Shown: positions 25,771 to 39,199 of the stretch, piece by piece | Numbering within the stretch: the first letter of the stretch is position 1 | How the letters are laid out: every line of letters starts with the position of its first letter | NCBI RefSeq assembly: GCF_013373865.1 | Contig: NC_050475.1 | Location: 5,905,001 to 5,969,000, forward strand | Source of the DNA: Monomorium pharaonis | Taxonomy: Eukaryota; Arthropoda; Insecta; Hymenoptera; Formicidae | Length of the DNA: 64,000 nt | Direction: 5' to 3' | Translations under genes and position numbers: made by a program | The notes under the pieces: generated by a model | The model's database searches: none | Told to the model about the DNA's origin: nothing | What the model saw: the letters and a program-made list of their open reading frames with translations, nothing else

Positions 25771-28700
25771 ATGATCGAAGTTACGAATCAGAATTTTAAC
25801 CAGGTGTATCCGCACTTGGAGGCAACGTTGAAAAAAGCGAGTTTCGTAGCGATCGATGGAGAATTCACAGGTATAGAAGGCATTGATAGGAAAAATAGGT
25901 TAGTTTGTGCTCTCCCAACAGTATGACGCTCCGGCAATCGAGCGGGCATTTCAACAAACAGATGAACAACAGTTAACGTTTCGCCGTTGCAGCTTGTTCG
26001 ACGCCGTACACGAATGTTACGAGAACAACAGGAGCAATATTCAGCCGCATATAATAATTCAATTCGGTATCTCGGCATTTGAACGAGTTCACGATGAAAA
26101 TACATACACCGCGGAGGTTTTCAATTTCTTTCTATTGCCTAGATCCATACCGTCAAAAAATAGACAATTTCTTTGGCAAATTTCATCGTTAGAGTTCCTG
26201 ACTGTATACAACTTTGATTTCAACAAAGTATGTGCATTTTTTGTATAGCCATATTATAGATATTCCTTTCTTACGTTTTTTAACAAAGAATAATTTAAAT
26301 TACGATTCTTAAATTATGTCTATATTTTATTCTGTAGGAATAAAAAAATTTATGAATAATTTTCAGCTTGCCTATGAAGGTATTTCCTATCTTGATCAAA
26401 TCGATGAGGAAATTTTACGGCAACAGATACAGGAGAATATGTTGCTGGAAAATGTGGAGCAATCTATCTCTTACAAAGAGGAAGATGATTTTAAAGATAC
26501 ACTCACTCAAGTATTTCAATGGCTGAACAATGCTAGTGATAGAACAAACTCATTTAAAATTGAATCCCTTACTCCAACTTTGCAGTATTTTATGCACAAA
26601 GAGTTGAGAAAACGTTTTCCAAATATTTGGACTCTCTCAGGGGACAATATGGTACAATTATGCTGTTTTCTTCTTCTTTTTTTTTTAGAAAAGCCTACAA
26701 AAAGTTTTTAGCCTTGTAACTTTCTTTTTAGGTAACTGTGATTAAAGTGCCACCAGAGTCGAGAAAAATGTTAGAACAAGAAGAAGACTCTATATTAGAA
26801 AATGTATTGCTCGAGACATATATAGGTTTTTCAAAAGTATTTAAGCTTTTGGTTACTCTGAAGAAACCTATAATTGCGCATAATCCTTTTTTAGATTTTA
26901 TGTTTATGCATCAACAATTTTATAAACCATTACCACGTATGTATAATTTTGTAATAATGCAGATTTATTTATTTTTTTTTAGTTCCATTGTTTTTATGAT
27001 ATATATGAGTAAGAAAATTAAATCGGCAATTAATTATGAATAATGTGTGTTTTACAGGAAGGTATGCTGATTTCAAAAATAATATACATCAATTGTTTCC
27101 AACAATTTATGACACAAAATTTTTAAGCTTTAAAGCAAAAGATATTCTTCCAGGAGGTAATTATTTAATCTTCAATCACTTTGCATAGTATATTATATAG
27201 AAACATATTAAACACATTCTTTTTCTTTTCAGAAAAGTGGAAACGTAATATTCTAAGTGACTTAGTCAATTATTTTACAGAGAATAATGGAAAACGTATA
27301 GTATTAGGCTCACCTATTGTTAAACTTACAAATTTAAACGAATCAGATGGTAGGTAGTTTTTTCTTATATTTCCTGACTTTGTACAATCTTACTATTAAT
27401 TTTTTAGTTATAATATACATTAACGTTTATAGATATTGCCTCTTCTAAGAGATATCACACTGCAGGATGGGATGCTTACTTTGCTGGTTACATATTTATT
27501 AGAATAGCTCATTTATTCGCTTCAAATCGTTATGAAGAGTAAGTTGTATATTAATTAAAAATCAGTTTATTTTAGTTCTTAATAAATAAATAGTGTGTTT
27601 CTTGATTTTAGATGTTCAAAGCAATTTACACATTCAGAATTAATGAGTGCCATAAAAAGTTTTACAAACTGTGTAAATATAACACGCGGTAGTACTCTAT
27701 ATTTGGTAAGAAAAGCATTTATTTTAGTAATAAATATGTTATTTTACAAAAACAATAATCAAATACATACTATTTTTTTATAAAGAAAATATAAATTTCC
27801 TAGAGATTTGATGCGCGTGATCCTGAATCGAGTCGACCAAAATGGCTTTATGTGAAAGCACTATCGACGCAACCGATTAGTGCCTTACAGGTATTATATA
27901 AAATTATTGCACATAATATTTTAAATACAATTAAAACTTTACAATCTTAAGAAAATTCTTGTTTTTTTTTTTAAGTATTAAGTATCATTTTTATTGTCTT
28001 TTTTTAAGAAAATATTTAAAAGTTATAAACTTAAAATTTATTTTTTGATATTTGAACTTTACAAACAGGAAAGATTTTTGATAATTATTTATAAATCTTT
28101 ATAGGTAGGTAAAAAAATACTCACTGTTTAATTTTTGCTGTAATTTAAAATGCATATAAGTATTATCTAAAGTAAAGAATTAAAAGAAATTCTAGAAACC
28201 TATACAAAATTTATATAACTTATATAAATATAGTTTTCGTCTGACCTACAATCAAATTAAAAACATTGATTTTTGCAAAAATGGCAAATTTTTAAAAAAA
28301 GATTAATTTTTTCGCTTTAAAAATATTTTTATTGAAAAAAATTGAAAAGTTGAAATATTTATTTCATTGTAGACAAGAGAAACATTAAATATCTTCTAAA
28401 AATTTTAAATCAAAGAAATTGAAAATAAATGAGTTATCGTGTAGCAACAGTTTTCGAAAGTGTTATTTTGCAAAAAAAACACGTTTAAAATTTTATAAAT
28501 AGTTTATATATACATTAATAAAAACTTTTATAAATCTTTTAATTTACTGTCACTCTCAAAGTCTTAAACTATTAAAAAATGTGAAAAAATTATCGATTTT
28601 TTTTTTAAGTGTAAAAGTGAAAATACCTCGTTAAATACACGTTTTATATATTGCAATATACAAAATATCTATAAAGTGAATGATTTGTGATTTACATTGT

Positions 28701-31700
28701 TGTAAAATATTTGTCCAGATAGCTGAAAAAATGTCGAGATTTGGCATCGTTGACGTGAAGCAGTACACACCGCAGCGCGCATTAGTTGCAGTAGCAAGTC
28801 ATGGAAGGTTAGTAATCTGAATTTTCTATTAAGATCTTGTTTTCTTATTTAAATTTTTTTGTATGTTCTACATATACGAATAACGAGGAACGTTATTACA
28901 TACATTTTAAATATGTATGTATATTAAGTATATATGAGAAATAGGTCACAACTTTATACATATATTGAAAAAACATGCTATCAACTGTGACTGATTTCAA
29001 TCTACAAAAATATGATACTCTGCGGTACGAAAAAAAAACGCAAAAAATTTTTTAATTTTTTTGATAGAAGCTGGAATTGTGTTATCTTTGATTTTATTCT
29101 TTCATATATGGAGTGAATATAAATATTAAATATGTGGTTATACAAAGGAGAGAGAGAAATTTATAATAGTAACTTCGGTGCAAGGTGGCGGAACTATTTT
29201 GGATACGCTTCAAGGGCAGTCGCATATACTCATCGATGCACCGTACAAAATATGATTTTAGTGCACTTTTCTTATCCATTTATAAAACAATTATATTGCA
29301 TAAATTTGCACGTAGAAAAGAAACGTACGAGTTTTTGTGCAATATAATTGTTGTATACTTCATTTTTTTTATTTTAATATTTCTTAAGGAATAAGAATTT
29401 ATTTTTATTTAGAAAAGTAAGTTATCAAAAGTTGACACATTCATCCACAGATTTTGCTAAAGTGATTGAGTCATTTATTTGATTGTTGTACAGTGTTATA
29501 TCGAATTGATGTACCATTAAGGTAACTCTCAACACGCATTCGACCAGAAAGTTTATTTCTCCGGTCTGATTGTACGATCGATCGATCGACTGTGCGCGTT
29601 TGTCTAATTCAGATAGTCTGAAAACACAAACTGTCGAATATATCACTAATTCAGTGAATCTATTATAATCCGCTTGCTTTGTAAGATACATTGAGATCGC
29701 GCTAAGCGCTTTGCAATCGTTTAATCGCTGCAGGTGTTCGGATATCTTCGTTTTTTTCTCAATGAAGTAAAATATTTTATACGCTACATTCACTGACCTA
29801 TTGTTATGGACTACGTTTGATAAATTGCGCGTTTATCACTCTTGAGTGTCGAAATTTTGTCTCCCTATCTTTAAAATGATTTGATAAGAAAACTTAAAAT
29901 ATGTATAAGTAACTCGCGCGTTTCGCCAAAGACAATCCAGAAGACACTTTTGTTGAAATTAAGAAGTAAATTATTGTGATATATGTCGACAGACGTACAC
30001 TTTTTACGATGAAACTTTTTCGAATATTTATACAACTGATAATTGACTCAATGCTGTCATATTGTATGCGTAAGTTTTCTTCGTTATTGGCACCGTTCCC
30101 GTCTTTATGTCGCTTTTACCAACGAACTTTTGTGGATATATTTACAACGCTTATTAAAAGATCACCACTGTCTACACCATCGTGTATATTATTATTAACG
30201 GTCTATTATTACTCGTAATGTGCCACACGTGTGTAACTTTTGTCACGCAAAATTGACTTAACGCGTTATTACGTTTATCTCGTCGCACAGGAAGCAATTG
30301 AGATTGTTGGATGCGTTCTTGTTTGCGACCCAATGATCAAAAATGACTTTCTTAATTGTTTTACAGCGCACGAGATATATTGCAACACTTCAAGCAAAAT
30401 AAAGAGTTGTATGTAGTCCCGTATAATCCAATACGGCATTCACGCTCGATTCAACTTATTTTATGGTACGTATAAGAATCGGTAGTTAATCAAAGCATTC
30501 CGTAATAGCATAGAATAATAATTTGGCATGAATTCCGTTCAACAAATCGTCTTTCGCGTAATGTCAAACACGTATGATACATGCATCAACCTGTTTAATT
30601 TATTTCCAGTAACTTGTGCATTTATTTTTATTTATTAATGATCTATAGCATTTATATCTGAAAGAGATTCAATGTCAGCATTCATTGCCCTCGCTAATTA
30701 TATTTTTAACTTGCAAAGATAATTTAATTTATTTAATGAAATGCTTTTTCTACATTTATTCAACTATCTTTATATGTCAGAGAGAGAGAGAGAGAGAGGG
30801 GGGGGGGAAGAGAAGGGGAATTAAATTTATATTATAAAAATAGTTTCAGTTTTTCTTTTTCCATTGAGAGGAATTCTCACGATCTGATATCGATAATAGT
30901 CAAAATATGTTAAATAAGATAAAAATGCTTGGAAATCACTAGTTGGTTAGTTCAATATTCACTTTAGTAATTTAGAAATATAAGAAATATGATTTAGAAA
31001 TATAAAAAATAATTCTATGATTTGAAATAAAACTCGGAGGCTTACTTAAGCAAAATGTTTAATAGCGTAAAAGAATACCGTATTGAAAAAAGTGTTAATA
31101 ATAATTAAGCTTAGATACTAGTTGCTAAATTTTGATGAAAATTTCAATTAACTGTTTAATTAATATAACCAAATATTTAATAATATTAGTAACTTATTGG
31201 TTCATATTATTATGTTTGGTTACTGTTAATAGAATTACGTAATATTTAGCTATATTAGCTATAATTTCAATTAAATTAAATATTTAATTGAAATTATTTT
31301 ACCACAAAGCCCGATTATTATTATTAAACTATTTCTTTCGGTGTAGTGAGAATCAAATATTGGCGATAAAATGCGATATTTCTGGGACATCTCTCTACGT
31401 CTCTACTTTCGAAGCACCGGTGTCGTAATTGCGCGACTTTGGTCAACGGTTGTGATGTGTTAAGCTCGATCTGATTCCTATTAATGGCGAAACGCCATTG
31501 AATGTCAAACAAGCATTGCATCAAACAAATTAATGGCTCCCAATTGGACCGCATTTGCAAAATCTCTCTAATTAGTGTCGCCATTGCCGTAGATGCAGAC
31601 AGAAGAACTCGCGTTGCCAATTGTTGCGCACTAACGAACGATCGTTGCATTTACCTAAAGCTCGCGGGTGAAAGACTCGCGTTTATTCCCTGTCGTTCTC

Positions 31701-32262
31701 TCAGCTTATCCCGTTTTGTATGATCGATATATCAATTCGCGTTCGTCATTACTGCGTTCTGAGCTCAATGAAAATGTTATATTTAGGTCGCTAATCCGTC
31801 CCGTTTGCATTCGCACTCATATGTGCTATGTAATAAAATTCTTCGCTGAATTTATAGACTTGATGCTCTCGTCGATTTTTATGATTTTTTGTCGCAAATT
31901 GCTTGTACAGTAGTTAACTTTATATTTGCTAATAGCAATATGAGTTTTCTTCAATAAGACTTTTATCCAATAATTTTGTCGAATTTTATCTTATTAACGA
32001 AAGAATACATGATGACATTGAAATTAAATCCTTTGAAAGCAGCGTTTTGATTGCGGGATTATTTGTCTAAATTTAAATATTTAAATATTATAAACTTCGT
32101 TTTACACTTTAATTCTTTATATAGATTTTTATCGTTTTTTATAATCACATTATGCATGTTATAATATAATTATCTGATCTCTTTAATTACAGGAGCAGTA
32201 TAGTTGTTTCTGGTGGAATCTTCGCGTGGGTACTGCATCAGAAGTTTCAGAAAAGTTCTTAA
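25771..32262 (+). CDS. PNLDC1: PNLDC1, PARN-like 3'-5' exonuclease (piRNA trimmer), 12 exons, 537 aa
   Basis: Coding exons: 25771-25898, 25993-26227, 26367-26651, 26732-26936, 27058-27156, 27233-27349, 27433-27538, 27612-27705, 27804-27890, 28719-28807, 30367-30465, 32193-32262. The total is 1614 nt with all phases consistent; the length is close to vertebrate PNLDC1. The catalytic set of the DEDD family is complete: Asp29 and Glu31 in AIDGEFTG, Asp271 in AHNPFLDFMF, and His365 with Asp370 in HTAGWDAY. A short intron at 25899-25992 joins exon 1 to SLFD as in the family; reading through it meets a stop. The C-terminus (about 510-529, LILWSSIVVSGGIFAWVL) is hydrophobic, as in PNLDC1, which is tail-anchored on the mitochondrial surface, whereas PARN is not. 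PNLDC1 trims the 3' ends of PIWI-loaded pre-piRNAs with Tudor/Papi partners; flies lack it and use Nibbler. AATAAA at 32320-32325 is the likely poly(A) signal. The last three introns are longer and contain antisense ORFs. Confidence 0.93.
29425..29793 (-). CDS. Protein-like antisense ORF inside PNLDC1 intron 10 (possible exon)
   Basis: A frame of 122 codons ends with a stop at 29425 and stays open upstream to about 29830. The first in-frame ATG lies well inside it, so the 5' part would have to be an exon reached by splicing; AG dinucleotides suited to this occur in TAACAATAG and AACGTAG. The composition is protein-like with amphipathic helices (Leu, Glu and Lys mixed) and no low-complexity runs, unlike the surrounding AT-rich intron. 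I recognise no family. It could be part of a nested gene with the ORF at 31324-31650, or a chance frame. Confidence 0.3.
   Translation of the reverse strand: MNVAYKIFYFIEKKTKISEHLQRLNDCKALSAISMYLTKQADYNRFTELVIYSTVCVFRLSELDKRAQSIDRSYNQTGEINFLVECVLRVTLMVHQFDITLYNNQINDSITLAKSVDECVNF
30779..30808. repeat. (AG)n microsatellite with a poly-G tail
   Basis: About ten AG dinucleotides are followed by a run of G, within PNLDC1 intron 11. Confidence 0.9.
31324..31650 (-). CDS. Protein-like antisense ORF inside PNLDC1 intron 11
   Basis: A 108-codon frame starts at an ATG with TAA directly upstream and ends with TAA at 31324. It contains Met-, Trp-, Cys- and His-bearing helical stretches such as NWEPLICLMQCLFDIQWRF, and its codons are mixed in GC content although the flanking intron is AT-rich. 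No family is recognised. A donor close to the 3' end could not be fixed, so linkage to the ORF at 29425-29793 is only a possibility. Confidence 0.3.
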   Translation of the reverse strand: MQRSFVSAQQLATRVLLSASTAMATLIREILQMRSNWEPLICLMQCLFDIQWRFAINRNQIELNTSQPLTKVAQLRHRCFESRDVERCPRNIAFYRQYLILTTPKEIV

Positions 32263-33426
32263 ACAGACTGTAAATATCTTTAAAATATAGTTTCAAAGAA
32301 TTCAAAATTTTATTTTTTAAATAAAGGACTGTTTATCAAATTTTTAAGTTAAGAAAAAATATTAATGATTTAAAATAGACGATGAAAATGAGATGCATTT
32401 TTTTCTGTAATAATAGAGGGCAAAATATTTTAGTTGCTCCAAGAATTCAAAGATTTATAAAGTTGTTGAGTTGAATAAAGATATGAAAGGCTTATAATTT
32501 TTAATAAAAATAAAATTCTTTGTAATATTATAATTTATATTAAAAATTATATTTAAAAAATATAATAAAAGTTAAAATATTCCAGCGATTTGCAATCAGG
32601 ATCTCTAAGAATATTCTTTAAGAATGCAAAAATTCCAGATTAATGAACGAATTTATCGACAAAATTTAAATTGGCGGCTCTGAAACACTTTGTATGTAAA
32701 AAGCTATTTAAACTACACGTAAACAACAAAGTTGTTTGTCGTTCGACAAAATTAAGAGAGCGGAACACAAGAGTCCGAGATGTAGAAACGAATAAGCATT
32801 TTATGCTTCACCGCGATGCCTGTCGCCATTCTGTTTAAATTTAAGATTTAGCTAGGCAACAGATTCCTCGTGAGAGTTGTTATTATTATGGCTCGTAGCA
32901 AGAGCTCGAAAATTCTAAGGACGGATGGAGCTCAAAGCTCGTTTTTCGAATTGAGAAGGAAGTGCTCTCTGTTCACGCTTGGCAAAGAAACGTTCTCTTT
33001 CGATTTCTCTCTCTCTCTCTCTCTCTATCTGGAAAGAATTACCTCTATCATGATTACGAATCGTCGACTCTCATCATATCTATCTACATAGTTTTTTGAT
33101 GCTTTTTCTTTTGTTCTGCCTAATTGTTCTGAATAATTAAAGATTTTTTCACTCTTGGTCTCTACGATACTTTTCTCAGCAAGCTGCAAAGATTTATCTG
33201 CAAAAGGAAATTAGATAAATTACTCATGAAATTATACCTTGATATTTGGCATAAATTTTTAAGAAGTAATACTTTTGTAATATTGCGAAATATACTTATC
33301 CTAGGGACAAGGTTTTCCTTTCAATTTTATACATTGAAAAAAAGAATTCGAAAGGTACGAACGGTTGAAACCCAGGCCTTTTCACTCTTTTAATTGTCAA
33401 ATGACGCGCATATAAGCTTCTTCGTA
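32263..33426. other. PNLDC1 3' flank, no further gene seen
   Basis: The stretch contains the PNLDC1 poly(A) signal at 32320-32325, AT-rich DNA and a short (CT)n run near 33005-33027. A minus-strand ATTAAA at 33389-33394 could end the tentative gene at 33427. Confidence 0.5.
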
Positions 33427-33935
33427 CTATACATAGTTGATCTCCAGTTTGTGCACAACGGCTATTTCCATTGCCGTCGGTGATGGTGCGACAGGTGTTA
33501 AGCTATACCCGGCGGCGCGATGTTGCATCGGCGACGAGGCGAAGATTTCAAAATCCACCGACGGAGTATTTTCAATCGTCTCTACGGTCGCCTGGGCGAT
33601 ATTCCTCCGTCCTGGGAACGGCACCGGACCGATAGGTGAAGGCGAACGGATAGGTGGGTTCGCAGAGCATATTTCTGGCAGTCACGAGATACGATTTTAC
33701 GGGCGGCGAGCGAGCGGTAACGAGCTCGTCGCGGAATAGAGAGGAAAATGAGAGGAAGATAGAGTGAGGAAGAAGAGCCAGAGACGAAGACAAAGGATAC
33801 GCGTAATATGCATGTGACGATGAAGAGGAACGGGGCAGGCAGGGTAGAGGAATGGCATTCGAAGAGGACAGACTCACTTTTGCTCAGACTCGACATTGCT
33901 TGCCGGGCGGCAGCCAATTCTCGGGGAAATTCCAT
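33427..33935 (-). CDS. Tentative two-exon small gene, or 3' end of a larger gene
   Basis: Exon 33935-33878 (58 nt, from ATG) ends at the strong donor AAAA|GTGAGT. Exon 33611-33427 follows the pyrimidine-rich acceptor CGTTCCCAG. The phases match (phase 1) and give 80 codons ending in TAG. The upstream frame is open for ~15 codons from a possible acceptor (ACATGTAG), so the first exon shown may be internal to a longer gene. The product is rich in Ala, Ser and Pro with an RRR stretch at the join; no family is recognised. Other frames in this GC-richer patch are also open, which weakens the case. ATTAAA follows ~35 bases after the stop. Confidence 0.35.
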
Positions 33936-36900
33936 TAATATCCGTGGCTTTGTCCCACTTTGAATTGATGAGTCGTTCTACATGTTATACATTAAGACAA
34001 ATCGCTTTATGCCAAGTATTCCTGCTTCATCTCGTTCTTTTATTTCGCGCGCTCGTAGTTCTCGACAAATTTGATATTGGATTTTTCTCAGCGCTCCCTT
34101 CAATGTTTTTTTTTTCATTATTTGATATTAGTTTTATTGATTAAATGTAGTGGACCAAATTTCAAGTTTTAAAATATACTGCTTAAAATTACAATGCCAA
34201 ATAAATTCATTATAATGAAACATAGAAGCCGAGATTTAAGTAATTTAAAAATTAATGAAAAAATTGACGATAATTTAATATCAAAGCAATCATTCGTTTT
34301 TTTTTAATAATATTTATTCAACATCTTTTGTTAGGAAAAACACGAGACATCTCGTGAAAGACGACGTCGAAGTTGATTAATGACGCATAAAATACGTAAA
34401 ACAATTATGATAAAAATAAAACTAGTACATGGTACAAAAACACATTGTACATAGTATAATAATCTTATAATGATTATATGTTTGCATGATAGATGTTCTG
34501 GTATGTTGAAGAACTTCTTAGGAGAACACCAATGGGCTTCAACTTTATAGCAAACACTGGCGTGCATGTACGACGGCTGCCAAAGATGTTTACGTGTGTC
34601 GTGATCCAGTACCGTTTTTATAAGTTTGAGAAATGTCGTCCGCCCACGTTGACGTTATATTTTCTGTATTTGTACACGTTGATCGTTCGCCAGAATTGCA
34701 TTTGCGTATGCGGAGATGCATATGAGATTGATATCTCAATGCGATTTTTTTCGACGCGTTAAGTCATCAAATTATAAAACGCAGTATGTTAAATAAACTT
34801 GTGGGACAGTAAGGGAGAGATATTAAATAATATAAGTGTATATTATCTAATTAATCTCACTAGAAATTAAACTGTTATGTAAGGTCTTACTCTCCTTCAC
34901 GTATTTGTATCTCAAGGATTAAAGTATATTTAGTATTAAAATTTTGAAAAGGAGGATATTTACACAATTTTTATTACAAAAGAATTAACTGCAAATTTGT
35001 TTAAATGTATCTTTAAAATATGACAATAATGAATGTTTTGCAATAAAAATCTTGCGATATATAATCGTGATCCATTACAAAAAGAAGAAAAAAGCCCAAA
35101 TTTTTTATCGAGTTTCCAAAAACGTTCCATCGTATAGGTAATCTTAATCTCCAGTCTTACTTCAGGATCAGATAAAATCACGAGAGATTGCAATCGCGAG
35201 TGTCAATCAATTTTGAGGCTTCCCAATTCGCACAGCTTGATTAACCCAATTCCGTAGCCCTGGGTGCGAGCCCACGCGGGCGACCTTTACCTCATCTACG
35301 CGATGCGAGAGCGAAGGGAGAGAGGGTGCCCATCTCTCGAGGAGTCCACCTGCCATCGGATACCAGCGCGACCAAGCTGACTGTCCGGCCGTACGCCCAC
35401 ACAAATTGCTGCCGCATTATTTCGAGTGCTTTGGCCTTGGGTAGCGGCCAGAGAAAACTTTTGCGGAGATATCGGCGGAACGCGCGCGATGATTCTTCCT
35501 CGAGAGCGCGATAAAGTGCGGACTACTTCGATCGGAAGATGCATCGTAGCGTAATCAGCGCGGCTCTCACTCATGAAATTTTTGTTTTTAATACGTACAT
35601 AACAATATTAACAATAGATACCTTGCAATAAATATATTTAAATATAGTTTTGTATTTTTTGTAAGAATATACAAATAAAGGCATAATAATGTTTTTCAAA
35701 CATATATATTAAACGGTTTATAAAATTAATAGAATTTTATTTTGAATTGTGCCAAGAATTATAAATTTAACAGTAAATTCTATAGATATATAAAATAAAA
35801 ATGTAGAAAAGATGTCTTTATTTAACATTTAATCATATTAACTTATGTTAAATATGCAGATGTATCAATGTTTTTTCTTAGCACATGTTTATATACATAT
35901 ATTTACTTTCGTCGAAATTCATATATGGAATTAATCCATTTTTTATCTTGTTTAGTAGAAACGCATTTTTAAAAAATAAGCGATTAAATACAGTAAAGAA
36001 GAAAATGGTTACTACAATAACTAAATGTGACGTTAAATAAGCAAGTTAATTAAGATTAAATTATCATGGCGTGTGTAAGCAGTGCTGGGAAAAAAGTTGA
36101 AATAGAAAATAATATTACTATAATAATACTTATTTTAAATAGTATTTTTAATAATATAATAATATAATAATATAATAATACTTATTTTAAATAGTATTTT
36201 TAAAGATAATACATTTTTTAAATTAACAATTTTACTGAATCTATTTCAACATTACATGTTAATTAATTAAACGTTGATTGGTAAACGATACGATAAACCT
36301 TCTGCTTTACATTATTGCAAGTATCTTTAAAACATAAAAGAGAGATAGAAAGTAATTCTTTACAAGATTTCTCGGGATATGACAAGATATAATCGAAGCC
36401 GACGCGGCGTTTGTAATTTCTTTTATATGCAAGCCAGCCATTTGTATACTTGCTGCTGTGTTCACGTATTTTCGAAAGGGATATTACATAATCCGCGAAA
36501 ATCCACCGCGACGTCTGCTAGATTACTGTCTATCTCCACCGTGATGTGTTTAGAAAACTAAACGGGCGCAACGCGGCGAGTATTCGAATTCTCCGCGTTG
36601 AACGGATGATGAAAAATCAGTTTAAAAGAAATGAGATTAATCCCGCGCGTGAGCGTTAAACCAGACACACACTGGGGATTCTCGTGGACAACGTCCCAAC
36701 AATTTCTTGTTCCGAAGTTTTCTCTCTACGGACTATTTTGGTCCATAAGCTGAATCGCGGAAATAGCCTAGCCTAGCCCCTGGCCTAGAGCGTAGGCTTG
36801 ACCGGCCGTAATAGCGGCTTTCTCAAGGATCCTCCGTCACATTCTCGTCGCGTAAATTGGAAAACGTAGCGGAAGATTATATTTTCTCCCGCGTCCGAAC

Positions 36901-39199
36901 GGGATTAGTTATGCGTTTCTTTGCTGACAATCTCGTATCTACGGCATAGCGCGGACGTCCGACAATCGACGAACTCCCAAAGATCGCGTTGTTCACAGAA
37001 ATAATCCTTGCGTCTGCCACGCGAGTTCGTAAAATTATAAATACATTTGTACATTCATCTTGTTCATCCCGTTTTCTTTTCCAAGTAGAAAGTATTCTTC
37101 CTAACGATTTTCGGAAATGTGGAATGAAATATTTTGCATAAATTTGTTAAACTTTGATTTTCATCAATCTTAAGGTTCGTCAAGTTTATCTAACAAGAAA
37201 AATAAAAACTCACAATGCCGTTTATCTGTCTTCAATGTTAGTAAATATTAGGATTTACCGAAACTATATGAAAAAAGTTAAGGTTTTATTCTCTTTTTCA
37301 GAAGCAAAAGGTATTTTTCGACTAAATAGATTACGCCTCAACGAGTTTTAATCGGATTAATATTGAGATATTTAACTTTCACAATTATAAAGAGCGGAAA
37401 ATTAATAAATCTAAGGGAATAAATTTTTGTATGATTTCTTGTCTACAGAGAAAAATTGATTTAATATTATGCTTTAATAATTTAAATTTTATTTTACTAA
37501 TGTTGTGTCTCTCCTCCCTCTCTCCCTTGCTCTCTCTCTCTCTCTTTCTCTCTCTCAAAACCAGGAATTATTTGAATAGATCGCGCTTTAACTAAATTTT
37601 AATCTGATTATTATCGAGATATTTAATCTTGCAAATTGTGAGGGGCAAAAAAATAATAAATAAAGGGGGAGGGAGATTTATAAATTAATTTAAATGTTCT
37701 CTAAAGGAAAATCGATTCGACATTTATCGAGATAACTTTAGATGTAGAGACGCTTTATATCGGCTATACAAAGAAGTCAAAGTTGATTCTCGGCGCATAT
37801 TTTTATCATCCTCAGCGTGTGCATAATCGACAGCAGCCCTTATCCACATATTGCATCTCTGAATATTCTTCCTGTCATTGCGTAATAATATGTCTTTCGC
37901 GTGGTCTTAAAGGAATCAGCTTACTTTGCCCTTTTCGATCCTTCCTTGAGATAAACCTTTGATAAGCCAATGAAGCGCGCACGATATAGGTACATATCTA
38001 TATATATTTTTTATTATGATAAAATATTATACGATTAAAATATACCCGATGCTATCAAGAAGCGCAGTCTCGAAAAAACGCATCTTTTTTCAAAAGAATT
38101 AATTAATTTTTTAATCGTTATTTTTGGCACTTTCTTACATACATAGGTAGAATATTAAAAAATATCTGAAGACGTGTGTACTTTAAACTGGAGTTCTTTA
38201 AATATGTGGGAGAAATCAAAAACGCTAGAAAAATCGTGGAATTTGCGAATTTGTGTGCAATCTCGAAATTGTATCCGTCTCGCATGTGTCACTCCCAGAC
38301 TTCACTTTCATCCGAGCGATTTGTGTAAGAGATCCGTGATAACGTCGCGACGATGACGTGGCCTCACGCTGGTATCAGAGGGATCTTAGGAGTCCGGATA
38401 ATTCGCACCGGTACGGTCGCACGCACTCTTGTGAGCCCAGCGCCAAGTCCGGCCCCGAACACGTATCCTTGCGACTATTTTCGCGTTACGTGTTTCGACA
38501 TGATAGATGAGACTTTTCTGCGTTTCATCGACGTCGCGTCGGGCCGCGTAATACCTGCCAAAGATTCCCCGGCTCGGTAGTGGAGAACGACGAATAATTT
38601 AAGATTGCGAGCAATACCTGTGCGCGTTCTTCGCAATTGCCCGAAATTTTTTTCCTTTTTTTTTTTAAGGAGAAGTACATATACTTGTAAAACAAAGTCT
38701 ATATAAAAATAGCGGCTTTATTATCGAGATTAATTATTTCGGAACTTCTGGCTAATGTATTGTTTTGATATTTTTGCACTTGACATCTGGCACTTTGGAA
38801 ATCTAAGTGCTACAATCGCTTGCATATATTAAAATTGAAAGATTAGAGAGATTTCTTTCAGAACAATAATTTCTTTAAGTTTTCTACATTTCCACATTTT
38901 TTCTATCTCTTGAATATATTTATATTTATTTTATATTCCAAAAACTTATCTCCTAAATTTATTGTGAAGTGCCCATGTTAATTTTTGTATTATAAATATA
39001 TTAAACGTTGATATATTAATTATAATATATTGTGAAATATAGTATTTTAAATTTTATAAGGACATTAAGAGAAATTTATTAAAAGTTGCAATATTTCATT
39101 AATGTTGAGTAACGGTCACAAATCTGTTGCATAAATTTCAACAATAAATAAAATTTTTTTCTTTTGACAATTCAGAGAGGCACGAGTTTACTCGCTCAC

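Noticed and set aside
25907..26248. 113-codon ORF at the PNLDC1 start read as one exon
   Set aside because: It begins inside the short first intron of PNLDC1 and runs past the donor at 26228; the true exon is 25993-26227.
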